Source of the DNA: Acidobacteriota bacterium
GTDB lineage: Bacteria > Acidobacteriota > UBA6911 > RPQK01 > JADFOI01
Assembly (NCBI GenBank): GCA_027295745.1
Contig: JAPUKI010000003.1
Coordinates: 1-5,691, forward strand
Length of the DNA stretch: 5,691 nt
Direction: 5' to 3'
Of this stretch, positions 1 to 5,325 are shown piece by piece. Each line of letters opens with the position of its first letter. Position 1 is the stretch's first letter. Both the position numbers and the translations under genes were made by a program. The notes under the pieces are model-generated. The model saw only the letters and a program-made list of their open reading frames with translations. It ran no database searches and was not told where the DNA came from.

Positions 1-1
1 T

Positions 2-39
2 CCCTCTTAGAAAGTAATACTTCTAACCAACAGAGAGGG
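2..39 (+). promoter_or_regulatory. Possible leader hairpin covering the ribosome binding site of the 47-412 gene
   Basis: Two nested inverted repeats are visible. CCCTC at 2-6 can pair with GAGGG at 35-39, and inside it TTAGAA at 7-12 can pair with TTCTAA at 21-26. The outer right arm lies within the Shine-Dalgarno region (AGAGGGGG, 34-41) of the gene that starts at 47, so folding would hide the ribosome binding site. An eight-base stretch, 27-34, would bulge out. That this controls translation is inference. The transcript start is unknown and may lie inside or upstream of this stretch. Confidence 0.3.
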
Positions 40-46
40 GGCTCTT

Positions 47-412
47 ATGAAGGTTTTCAAGTTCATTCCTATCCTGGCCGTAGCCTTGCTGATGCCCAGT
101 TTTGTGGCGGCCGAACACGCTGATCGAGGACGGAGTCGACAATACTCAGAACGCGACCATGACCGTTACCCGCCAAGCCGGGCGACCTATGGACGTCGAG
201 GGTATGATCGAGGCCACGATCGAGACTACGATCGAGGCTACCATCGAGGCCGCAGCCACCACACCACCTATAGGCGCCGTCGGCACGGTTACCATGATGA
301 TTACTACTATGATCATCATGGTCATGATCGCTATGGACATAGCCGTCGAGGCAGCCACCATCGCGGCAGAATAGGCGTACACTTCGGTGGTGTGATCGTG
401 ATCAGGTTCTGA
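47..412 (+). CDS. Secreted His/Arg/Tyr/Asp/Gly-rich protein of unknown function
   Basis: The 121-residue protein begins with a clear Sec signal peptide: Lys at 2 and 5, a hydrophobic core at about 6-20, and likely cleavage after the AA at 21-22. The mature part is low-complexity and strongly charged, with about 15 His, 23 Arg and 12 Tyr in the whole protein. It includes a run of four Arg (76-79), tandem YDRG-type tetrapeptides (53-68) and a YYY/HH/GHD cluster (86-93). The last 14 residues (RIGVHFGGVIVIRF) are instead hydrophobic beta-type sequence. The ATG start is supported by a purine-rich Shine-Dalgarno AGAGGGGG at 34-41. I do not recognise a named family, though short periplasmic proteins with disordered basic stretches and a beta-like tail are common in proteobacteria. 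Metal or polyanion binding is possible from composition but is inference. The signal peptide, ribosome binding site and coherent tail argue for a real gene despite the repetitive body. Confidence 0.8.
   Translation: MKVFKFIPILAVALLMPSFVAAEHADRGRSRQYSERDHDRYPPSRATYGRRGYDRGHDRDYDRGYHRGRSHHTTYRRRRHGYHDDYYYDHHGHDRYGHSRRGSHHRGRIGVHFGGVIVIRF
203..250 (+). repeat. Four in-frame copies of a 12-bp tandem repeat
   Basis: Four consecutive 12-bp units start at 203, 215, 227 and 239, with consensus TAYGATCGAGGC. They encode YDRG, HDRD, YDRG and YHRG at residues 53-68 of the secreted His/Arg-rich protein. Because the unit is a multiple of three, copy-number change would lengthen or shorten the protein without shifting frame. 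Confidence 0.8.
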
Positions 413-448
413 AACCACCTGAGCAGCTGACCCAAGCCTAGTGCACCT

Positions 449-468
449 GTGGGACGTTCCCACGTTTT
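449..468 (+). terminator. Possible weak Rho-independent terminator after the His/Arg-rich gene
   Basis: GTGGGA at 449-454 and TCCCAC at 458-463 form a perfect 6-bp stem with a three-base loop, followed by G and four T (465-468). It lies 37 bases after the stop codon at 410-412. The short T tract makes it a weak candidate. I see nothing else firm in the 169-base gap before the next gene. Confidence 0.35.
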
Positions 469-581
469 CCCAAGACCCGGTTGACGTGCGGGGCGTCCCT
501 ATGTTCTTGTACACTGAAGTTGTGGCCGTGGTCACTAAATAGGCTGTGATTGACGGTTATGATAGGGGCGCGGATGTTGGC

Positions 582-1313
582 ATGAAAAGTTGGCTCAAGA
601 CAGAACTTCACTCACACACGATTGATGACCCGAAGGATGGCGAGTGCATCGTTGTTCATTCTGCCCAACAGTTGATCGACAAGGCGGAGGAGCAAGGATT
701 TCAAGTACTGTCGATTACCAATCACAACCAGCTCTTGTTTTCTTTTTCTCTGGAGGAATACGCCAGGGAGCGGGGAATCCTGTTGATACCCGGGGTGGAA
801 GCCACTCTGGAGGGGAAGCATGTGCTTCTCTATAACTTTCTAGACTATGACGATTCCTGGGACAACCCTGAGATCGTTGCTCAACAGAAGGGACCGAACC
901 AACTGGTCATCGCTCCTCATCCCTTTTTTCCAATTCCCACTGCTTTGAGAAAACGGGTCACCCGTTGGAATGGATTGTTTGATGCCATCGAATACAGCCA
1001 GTTTTATCTTTCCTGGCTCAATTTTAATGAGCGGGCAAAAAAACTGGCAGGACAGTTGGACTTGCCGGTAGTCGGGAACACCGATCTCCACTGGCTCTTT
1101 CAGCTGGGGTGGACCTATAGTCTGGTCTACGCTGAGCAGAACACAGATTCGGTACTCCAGGCCATAAAACAAGGACGTGTTCGCCTGGTCACCCAGCCGG
1201 TCAGTTCTTTCTTCATCGCTCGATGGTGTGGACTCAATGTTCTCACCAAATCACAGTACGCCAGTCAGGTGGCGCTATCACGGGTTCAACAGCGACTCTC
1301 CAAGGCACGCTGA
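582..1313 (+). CDS. PHP-domain metal-dependent phosphoesterase
   Basis: The 243-residue protein has the ordered motifs of the PHP (polymerase and histidinol phosphatase) superfamily. These are HSH at 10-12 near the N-terminus, TNHN at 46-49, PGVE at 70-73, APHP at 111-114 and NTDLHW at 166-171. Likely metal ligands are His10, His12, His48, Glu73, His113, Asp168 and His170. Such proteins hydrolyse phosphoesters with a bi- or trinuclear metal centre; the substrate here cannot be told. There is no signal peptide, so it should be cytoplasmic. The ATG at 582 is chosen because the first metal motif normally lies close to the N-terminus, and AGGGG sits upstream at 564-568, at a slightly long spacing. 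An in-frame GTG at 546 would add 12 residues with no family support. The second motif reads TNHN where many PHP proteins have TDH followed by D or N. The gene appears to stand alone. Confidence 0.88.
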   Translation: MKSWLKTELHSHTIDDPKDGECIVVHSAQQLIDKAEEQGFQVLSITNHNQLLFSFSLEEYARERGILLIPGVEATLEGKHVLLYNFLDYDDSWDNPEIVAQQKGPNQLVIAPHPFFPIPTALRKRVTRWNGLFDAIEYSQFYLSWLNFNERAKKLAGQLDLPVVGNTDLHWLFQLGWTYSLVYAEQNTDSVLQAIKQGRVRLVTQPVSSFFIARWCGLNVLTKSQYASQVALSRVQQRLSKAR

Positions 1314-1354
1314 GTCGGATTTGTTGGGGCTCATCTCAGAAGCCTCCCGGGGCC

Positions 1355-1374
1355 TCGGTGACTGTCGTCACCGA
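1355..1374. repeat. Perfect 8-bp inverted repeat between the PHP and lipoprotein genes
   Basis: TCGGTGAC at 1355-1362 and GTCACCGA at 1367-1374 form a perfect 8-bp stem with loop TGTC. There is no T tract after it, so it is not a standard intrinsic terminator. GTGAC at 1379-1383 could compete for the right arm by pairing with GTCAC at 1367-1371, giving a mutually exclusive smaller hairpin. It could be a transcript-end structure for the PHP gene, a leader element of the lipoprotein gene 36 bases downstream, or a protein-binding palindrome. The sequence alone does not choose. Confidence 0.5.
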
Positions 1375-1409
1375 CCTCGTGACCATTAAAAACCACAATT
1401 CAAAGTATT

Positions 1410-1748
1410 GTGCGAGTTGCTCTTCAGATCGGAGTCTGTTTCGTCTTGACGCTCCTCCTGCCTGCTTGTCAGATCCCGGAGAAGGCCGGCAACGGGATCG
1501 AAGTCGGCATGAAAAAGATCCAGGTCCGCAATTTGCTGGGACCTGCTGATGTCAGAACCACCTTCGTGAAACAAACCGAATCCATCTGGGGACCCCAGGA
1601 GGCATGGTGGGACCAAGTGGAGATGGGAGTCTCCCTGGAAAGCTGGCTCTACATCTATCCGCAAGAAGGAACCCTGTTCATTTACTTCCTAGGCGATTCG
1701 GACTCCGTGTCCTTCATGGCCTTCACTCCCGAGGGTGTGGTCTACTAG
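1410..1748 (+). CDS. BamE/SmpA-like outer-membrane lipoprotein
   Basis: The 112-residue protein has a lipoprotein signal peptide: a hydrophobic segment at about 6-17, then lipobox LPAC at 17-20, so Cys20 would be lipidated after signal peptidase II cleavage. The residue after Cys is Gln, not Asp, which fits outer-membrane sorting. Residues 29-47 (GIEVGMKKIQVRNLLGPAD) match the hallmark opening of the BamE/SmpA/OmlA fold (I-x-x-G-M-x-x-x-Q-V-x-x-L-L-G-x-P-like). It is followed by predicted beta strands with aromatic residues (SWLYIY at 78-83, GTLFIYF at 87-93). In BamE this fold supports outer-membrane protein assembly. Many paralogues have other or unknown roles, so no symbol is given. The start is GTG. 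An in-frame TGA at 1380-1382 limits the choice, and no clear Shine-Dalgarno is present. It is probably a single gene, as the next gene has its own promoter candidate. Confidence 0.78.
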   Translation: MRVALQIGVCFVLTLLLPACQIPEKAGNGIEVGMKKIQVRNLLGPADVRTTFVKQTESIWGPQEAWWDQVEMGVSLESWLYIYPQEGTLFIYFLGDSDSVSFMAFTPEGVVY

Positions 1749-1818
1749 CCCGCCTAAGTCTTTTCACGCCGAAGAAGCATAGGACCTCTCACCGTCATAC
1801 CGACGACGCCAAAAAGAG

Positions 1819-1847
1819 TTGAGGAAACCTGACCGAGGGAGTACAGT
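1819..1847 (+). promoter_or_regulatory. Candidate sigma-70-type promoter for the ThDP enzyme and cytochrome operon
   Basis: A -35-like TTGAGG at 1819-1824 and a -10-like TACAGT at 1842-1847 are separated by exactly 17 bases, each matching four of six consensus positions. Transcription would begin near 1853-1855, giving a leader of about 48 bases before the ATG at 1902. This is the best-spaced promoter candidate seen in the 153-base gap 1749-1901, but matches of this quality occur by chance. Confidence 0.35.
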
Positions 1848-1901
1848 AAGGCCACTGGCTATGATGCCTCCATCAAGTATCAACACCAAGGAGACTTTGA
1901 C

Positions 1902-3839
1902 ATGAAGAGCAGACGTGATTTTCTCAAAGGAGTCGCAGCCGCTGGCACGCTGTCGGGACTTGCCTCGAAATCGGTAGCGCAGGCCGCTCAGGCCGAGCCC
2001 CAGACGAGAGCCGCAGTGTCCGCCCTGCCGCCCACGAGCTACGTGGAAGCGATGGAATCGGACGTCCCCGGCTATTCAGAAGCCGATGTTTCCCATTACT
2101 TTGTTCGCCACGCCGCTTCGGATTTCATGACCGATGTGATCAAAAGCCTCGGCATTGATTATTTGGCCTCCAATCCGGGCTCCAGCCACCGGGGATTTCA
2201 AGAGTCCCTTGTGAATTATGGTGGCAACACCAAGCCTGAGTGGCTGACCTGCCTTCATGAGGAATCCTCCGTTGCCATGGCCCATGGCTATGCCAAGCTT
2301 GCCTATAAGCCCATGGCCATGGCATGTCACAGCACGGTTGGCCTCCAGCACGCGGCCATGGCTATCTACAACGCCTATTGCGACCGCGCACCTCTGATTA
2401 TCTTCGGAGGAAATCACTTCGATGCTGCCGATCGCAGGCCTGGAGCGGAATGGTCCCATGCGGCCCAGGACGCCGCCAAACTGGTGCGCGACTTCATCAA
2501 ATGGGACGATGCGCCCGCCTCAGTGACCCACTTCATGGAGTCGACGTTGCGTGCTTACAAGATCGCAATGACTCCGCCCATGGGACCGGTAGTAATCATT
2601 CTCGATGGACATCTGCAGGAAAAAGAGTTGGGCGATGTGGTGCCCTCCATTCCCAAGTTAGCACCGACTAGGCCGCCCCAGGGCGAGATCGGTGCCCTCC
2701 GCGAGGCTGCTCGGATGCTGGTGGACGCGGAGCGTCCCGTGATTCTGGTCGACAGGATGGCACGTACACCGGAGGGAATAAGCCGTCTGGTGGAGCTGGC
2801 CGAAGCGCTCCAGGCCCCGGTTGTGGACCGAGGCGGCCGCATGAATTTCCCCAACGATCACTATCTTTCTCAGGCGGGGCGCAGCGGCCAACTGCTGCGC
2901 GAGGCCGATGTGATCCTGGGAATGGAGTTGTACGACTTCTGGGGTACCGTCAACACCATGCGCGATCTGGTGCACAAAGAAACAGCGAGCCGCACGCGTT
3001 CTGATGCCAAGATCATCAGTCTTGGAGTCAATGACCTGTTTATCAAGTCCAACTATCAATATTTTCAGCGCTTCCAGCCGGTTGATCTTTCCATCGGCGG
3101 TGATGCCCAGGCAACCCTGCCCAGTTTGACCGAGGAAGTGCGCCGTGCCATGTCAGCCGGACGTCGCTCCCAGATTGCTGATCGTGAGAGGGAACTGCGT
3201 GGGGCCTATGTCAACATGCAGGCCCAGTGGCGAAAACAAGCCACCTACGGCTGGAACTCCAGTCCCGTCAGTACGGCCAGGCTCACTATGGAGGTCTGGC
3301 GGCAGATTAAGGATGAAGACTGGTCTCTGGTTTCTCAGACCCTGAGCCGCTGGCCGCGACGCCTGTGGCCGATGAATCGCCATTATCATTATATTGGGGG
3401 CTCGGGCGGTGCCGGGGTGGGCTATGGGTTGCCGGCTTCGGTGGGTGCTGCGCTGGCTAACCGCGAGCATGGCCGCTTCACGGTCAGCTTCCAGGCAGAC
3501 GGCGATCTCAATTATGCGCCGGGAGCACTGTGGACAGCGGCGCATCACGGTATTCCTCTTCTTTCGGTGATGCACAACAATCGGGCCTATCACCAGGAGG
3601 TGATGCACCTGCAGCGTATTGCCACACGGCGCCAGCGTGGTGCCGACGGCGGGGCCAAAGTTGGCAATACCTTCGAGGATCCCTTTATCCAATACGCCGG
3701 ACTGGCCAAGAGCCTTGGGGTGTGGTCGACAGGTCCCATCGAGGATCCGGCGGATCTGGCACCTGCTCTCAAGCGAGCTGTCGATGTTGTAAAGCAGGGC
3801 GAGCCGGCCCTGGTCGATGTTGTCTGCCAACCCCGATAA
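1902..3839 (+). CDS. Tat-exported thiamine-diphosphate-dependent enzyme (benzoylformate decarboxylase-like)
   Basis: The 645-residue protein opens with a twin-arginine signal (SRRDFLKG at 3-10, hydrophobic region at about 11-27, AQA before a likely cleavage near 28-31). Three ThDP-enzyme domains follow. The N-terminal pyrimidine-binding domain is at about 65-250, with catalytic Glu120 in LHEESS. The middle domain is at about 262-410. The C-terminal pyrophosphate domain is at about 495-645, with GYGLPASVGAAL at 508-519 and metal motif ADG at 532-534 followed by NN at 559-560. Asp533 and Asn560 are the likely Mg ligands. NPGS at 91-94, Glu120 and His143 match in order and near-exact spacing the Ser, Glu and His active-site residues of benzoylformate decarboxylase, suggesting a 2-oxo acid substrate. 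The real substrate is unknown, and decarboxylase, oxidase or ligase activity are all possible. It is longer than the usual 530-560 residues because of the leader and an extra stretch at about 415-495. ATG 1902 has Shine-Dalgarno AAGGAG at 1888-1893. The enzyme should fold with cofactor before export and act in the periplasm. Confidence 0.9.
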   Translation: MKSRRDFLKGVAAAGTLSGLASKSVAQAAQAEPQTRAAVSALPPTSYVEAMESDVPGYSEADVSHYFVRHAASDFMTDVIKSLGIDYLASNPGSSHRGFQESLVNYGGNTKPEWLTCLHEESSVAMAHGYAKLAYKPMAMACHSTVGLQHAAMAIYNAYCDRAPLIIFGGNHFDAADRRPGAEWSHAAQDAAKLVRDFIKWDDAPASVTHFMESTLRAYKIAMTPPMGPVVIILDGHLQEKELGDVVPSIPKLAPTRPPQGEIGALREAARMLVDAERPVILVDRMARTPEGISRLVELAEALQAPVVDRGGRMNFPNDHYLSQAGRSGQLLREADVILGMELYDFWGTVNTMRDLVHKETASRTRSDAKIISLGVNDLFIKSNYQYFQRFQPVDLSIGGDAQATLPSLTEEVRRAMSAGRRSQIADRERELRGAYVNMQAQWRKQATYGWNSSPVSTARLTMEVWRQIKDEDWSLVSQTLSRWPRRLWPMNRHYHYIGGSGGAGVGYGLPASVGAALANREHGRFTVSFQADGDLNYAPGALWTAAHHGIPLLSVMHNNRAYHQEVMHLQRIATRRQRGADGGAKVGNTFEDPFIQYAGLAKSLGVWSTGPIEDPADLAPALKRAVDVVKQGEPALVDVVCQPR

Positions 3840-3844
3840 GGAGG
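3837..3844 (+). promoter_or_regulatory. Strong ribosome binding site overlapping the upstream stop codon
   Basis: TAAGGAGG spans 3837-3844. Its first three bases are the stop codon of the ThDP enzyme, and it lies six bases before the ATG at 3851. This arrangement fixes the start of the cytochrome gene and suggests translational coupling of the two genes on one mRNA. Confidence 0.85.
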
Positions 3845-3850
3845 ACAGCT

Positions 3851-4219
3851 ATGCAGATCAAGAATCGTCACATTCCGATTGCCGTGGCTGTGCTCACTCT
3901 GGTAGCCGGCATCCGCCTCGGGACCGCAGCCACACAAGAGGACCAGCCCACCGATCGTGGAAAGAAGGACTTTGTCGAGATGGGATGCTTTCAGTGTCAT
4001 GGCTATCAAGGGCATGGTGGTAGGGCCGGCCCTCGCATTGCGCCGAAGCCTTTGTCTCTGGAGGCCTTCACCCGGTTGGTCCGGAAGCCTCCCAATGTGA
4101 TGCCTGCCTACTCACCCAAGGTGATCAGCGACGAGCAGTTAAAACGGATTCACGAATACCTGAAATCGATTCCGGAGCCTCCCGAAGTCTCTACCTTACC
4201 GATCCTTTCCGAGGAGTAG
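3851..4219 (+). CDS. Small secreted monohaem c-type cytochrome
   Basis: The 122-residue precursor has a Sec signal peptide (basic residues at 4-6, hydrophobic core at about 8-20, likely cleavage near the TAA at 25-27). One haem-attachment motif, CFQCH, lies at 46-50, with His50 as proximal ligand. Met84 in NVMPAYSP is the probable distal ligand, followed by the usual C-terminal helix (ISDEQLKRIHEYLKSIP, 92-108). The pattern GCxxCHGxxGxG, then GPRIAP and MPAYS, is that of class I cytochromes c that accept electrons from periplasmic dehydrogenases. The mature protein, about 95 residues, would sit in the periplasm. The gene begins 11 bases after the ThDP enzyme stop with a strong Shine-Dalgarno. 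The inferred role is electron acceptor or partner for that enzyme. The sequence does not prove that they interact. Confidence 0.9.
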   Translation: MQIKNRHIPIAVAVLTLVAGIRLGTAATQEDQPTDRGKKDFVEMGCFQCHGYQGHGGRAGPRIAPKPLSLEAFTRLVRKPPNVMPAYSPKVISDEQLKRIHEYLKSIPEPPEVSTLPILSEE

Positions 4220-4248
4220 GGAATCACGACAACCGGGAGGTCGGGGGG

Positions 4249-4267
4249 GAGACGCGGCGAGACGCGG
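4249..4267. repeat. Short direct repeat GAGACGCGG, two copies
   Basis: The 9-base sequence GAGACGCGG occurs at 4249-4257 and again at 4259-4267, one base apart, right after a G-rich run (4242-4249). It lies in the 171-base gap after the cytochrome gene, and its second copy runs into the hairpin at 4265-4286. Its role is unknown. Confidence 0.6.
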
Positions 4268-4286
4268 AAAATAACCGCATTTTCCG
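4265..4286 (+). terminator. Hairpin after the cytochrome gene, possible transcription terminator
   Basis: CGGAAAAT at 4265-4272 and ATTTTCCG at 4279-4286 form a perfect 8-bp stem with a six-base loop, 45 bases beyond the cytochrome stop codon. The T run is inside the stem and the following bases (TACCC) are not T-rich, so it is not a textbook intrinsic terminator. It may serve as an mRNA-end structure. GCGG at 4264-4267 can alternatively pair with CCGC at 4275-4278. Nothing else firm is seen between here and 4390. Confidence 0.35.
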
Positions 4287-4390
4287 TACCCTATACGCAC
4301 CCTGATGGAGAGGTCGGGTGTTGCTGAAATCACGGCTCAGGATTCATCCGTAGCAGCAAGTTCTGGAATCGAGGGTCGTCGTGGAGCCGG

Positions 4391-4597
4391 TCAGTCAAAA
4401 GATGAGTGAGACACCTTTTTAACCTCAAACAGTTTGCGGCGAACTTCAGGGCCTTGCTTTTCACCTTTAGCCAAAACGAGTTCGGTTAAAGCCATTTCGC
4501 ATTCCTTGATCATAAACGTTAAAGTCTCTTCTTCAGCCTGTTCTATGACCCGTCCGAGTGTCCTATGAAGTTCATCTCTAATCAATTCTTGATTCAT
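4391..4597 (-). CDS. Small helical cytoplasmic protein of unknown function
   Basis: The 68-residue protein is unrecognised. It is rich in Glu, Leu and Lys, and its first 45 residues look like amphipathic helix (heptad-like hydrophobic residues in ELIRDELHRTLGRVIEQAEE and ALTELVLAKGEK). A basic stretch follows (VRRKLFEVKK, 52-61) and then a short polar tail. It has no signal peptide or membrane segment, and a single Cys at 33. The ATG is supported by GGAGG on the minus strand (4604-4608), six bases upstream. That ribosome binding site and the helical pattern are the evidence that this is a real gene. It is transcribed divergently from the Sel1-repeat gene across a 150-base gap. A dimeric or protein-binding role is a guess only. 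Confidence 0.65.
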   Translation of the reverse strand: MNQELIRDELHRTLGRVIEQAEEETLTFMIKECEMALTELVLAKGEKQGPEVRRKLFEVKKVSHSSFD

Positions 4598-4723
4598 TGT
4601 ATTCCTCCACTTTCTATATGCGAAAAGGGAGGCAAAAACGGCTCAAGGGGGGCTTTGCTATAGAGGGGAACCTCCTAGCCTTTGGAGTGAGACAGGTTTA
4701 TGATTTTGTAAAAGCAATGCTTT

Positions 4724-4765
4724 CAATCTCTCAATAGGATGTGTCTTATGCCAACCAGAATGACT
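4724..4765 (+). repeat. Start region of the Sel1 gene, copy 1 of a dispersed duplicate
   Basis: This block holds the ribosome binding site and first six codons of the Sel1-repeat gene. It recurs in slightly changed form at 5244-5282. The coding parts (4748-4765 and 5265-5282) are identical at 17 of 18 bases. Upstream, both copies share CAATCT, an AGG and a GTG before the ATG, with a few small gaps needed to align them. Confidence 0.7.
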
Positions 4766-5236
4766 CTGCCCTTGATCTTGGGACTCCTCGTTCTGCCTGT
4801 TTTCCCACAGAATGAACCACCACCGATTACTGGGGCTACCGGTGAGGTATCGGGCAGCATTGCCGATTTGATGTCGAAAGCGGAGCAGGGGGATGCAGAT
4901 GCACAGTTCAACCTTGGTTTCATGTATTTTCTGGGGGAGGCTATTCCCCTGGACTACAAGGAGGCCTTCCGGTGGTATCGGGCATCGGCCGTACAAGGGA
5001 AATCAAGTGCTCAGGGCTCCCTTGGTGCCATGTATCGCGCGGGACTGGGTTTGCCTCAAGACTATATCCAAGCCCACATGTGGTACAACCTTGCTGTTGC
5101 AAACAGTGAACTTGATCAGGAGAGAAATATTTGGGCCAAGAACCGAGATGCGACAGCCAAGAAGATGACCTCTGAACAATTAGCCGAAGCCCAGCGACTG
5201 GCCCGTGAGTGGAAGCCCAAGACTGGGAGCCAGTGA
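4748..5236 (+). CDS. Secreted Sel1-repeat (TPR-like) protein
   Basis: The 162-residue protein has an N-terminal hydrophobic signal segment (6-20, from TLPLI to VFP) without a perfect AXA site, so a short signal peptide or signal anchor. Two clear Sel1 repeats follow: 45-81 (AEQGDADAQFNLGFMYFLG...AFRWYRASA) and 82-118 (VQGKSSAQGSLGAMYRAG...AHMWYNLAVA). The C-terminal stretch KKMTSEQLAEAQRLAREW (138-155) is typical of the end of short Sel1 proteins. Sel1 repeats are helical pairs that mediate protein-protein contacts; the partner is unknown. An in-frame ATG at 4739 would add three residues. I prefer 4748 because AGGA at 4736-4739 is then at normal ribosome-binding distance. The broken copy of this start region at 5244-5294 also keeps the ATG, CCA and AGA ATG ACT codons in the same register. 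A TATGAT at 4699-4704 may be a -10 element, but no good -35 is visible. Confidence 0.85.
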   Translation: MPTRMTLPLILGLLVLPVFPQNEPPPITGATGEVSGSIADLMSKAEQGDADAQFNLGFMYFLGEAIPLDYKEAFRWYRASAVQGKSSAQGSLGAMYRAGLGLPQDYIQAHMWYNLAVANSELDQERNIWAKNRDATAKKMTSEQLAEAQRLAREWKPKTGSQ

Positions 5237-5243
5237 GTCAATC

Positions 5244-5294
5244 CAATCTTTGATGAGGCGTGCTATGCCAGCCAGAATGACTTTTGCGATGTGA
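5244..5294 (+). pseudogene. Broken copy of the Sel1 gene start (remnant)
   Basis: Eight bases after the Sel1-repeat gene ends, its start region appears again. ATGCCAGCCAGAATGACT at 5265-5282 differs at one base from 4748-4765, and the upstream 21 bases also resemble copy 1, including a GAGG ribosome-binding-like site at 5255-5258. The reading frame runs MPARMTFAM and stops at TGA 5292-5294, with no Sel1 repeat. Similarity after 5282 is faint at best. The simplest reading is a former tandem Sel1 paralogue deleted down to its start, or a local duplication of the start. A nine-codon leader peptide is possible but unsupported. Confidence 0.6.
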
Positions 5295-5325
5295 AGGGCA
5301 CCCTATCTGCTCCCTGGGCTGTCTT

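Noticed and set aside
481..515. A -35-like TTGACG at 481-486 ahead of the PHP gene, with TACACT at 510-515 as a -10.
   Set aside because: The spacing between the two is 23 bases, too long for a sigma-70 promoter, and no better -10 lies at 16-18 bases.
146..535. Long open frame on the minus strand opposite the His/Arg-rich gene.
   Set aside because: It is a mirror of the low-complexity repeat codons (Met/Ile/Val/Ala-rich product), while the plus strand has a signal peptide and ribosome binding site.
546..581. GTG at 546 as start of the PHP gene.
   Set aside because: It adds 12 residues before the metal motif that family members lack. ATG 582 puts HSH at residues 10-12, as expected.
3153..3830. 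A 225-codon minus-strand open frame inside the ThDP enzyme gene.
   Set aside because: It lies wholly within a confidently identified gene, and its product shows no recognisable domain.
4233..4249. G-rich run after the cytochrome gene as a possible G-quadruplex.
   Set aside because: There are not four separate runs of three or more G, so a stable quadruplex is not supported.
4220..4390. Possible tRNA or structured RNA in the gap after the cytochrome gene.
   Set aside because: No cloverleaf, anticodon arm or T-loop sequence could be assembled. Only the short hairpin at 4265-4286 is supported.
4699..4704. TATGAT as a -10 promoter element for the Sel1 gene.
   Set aside because: It matches five of six consensus bases, but the hexamer 17 bases upstream is TAGCCT and no extended -10 is present, so it is too weak to list as a feature.
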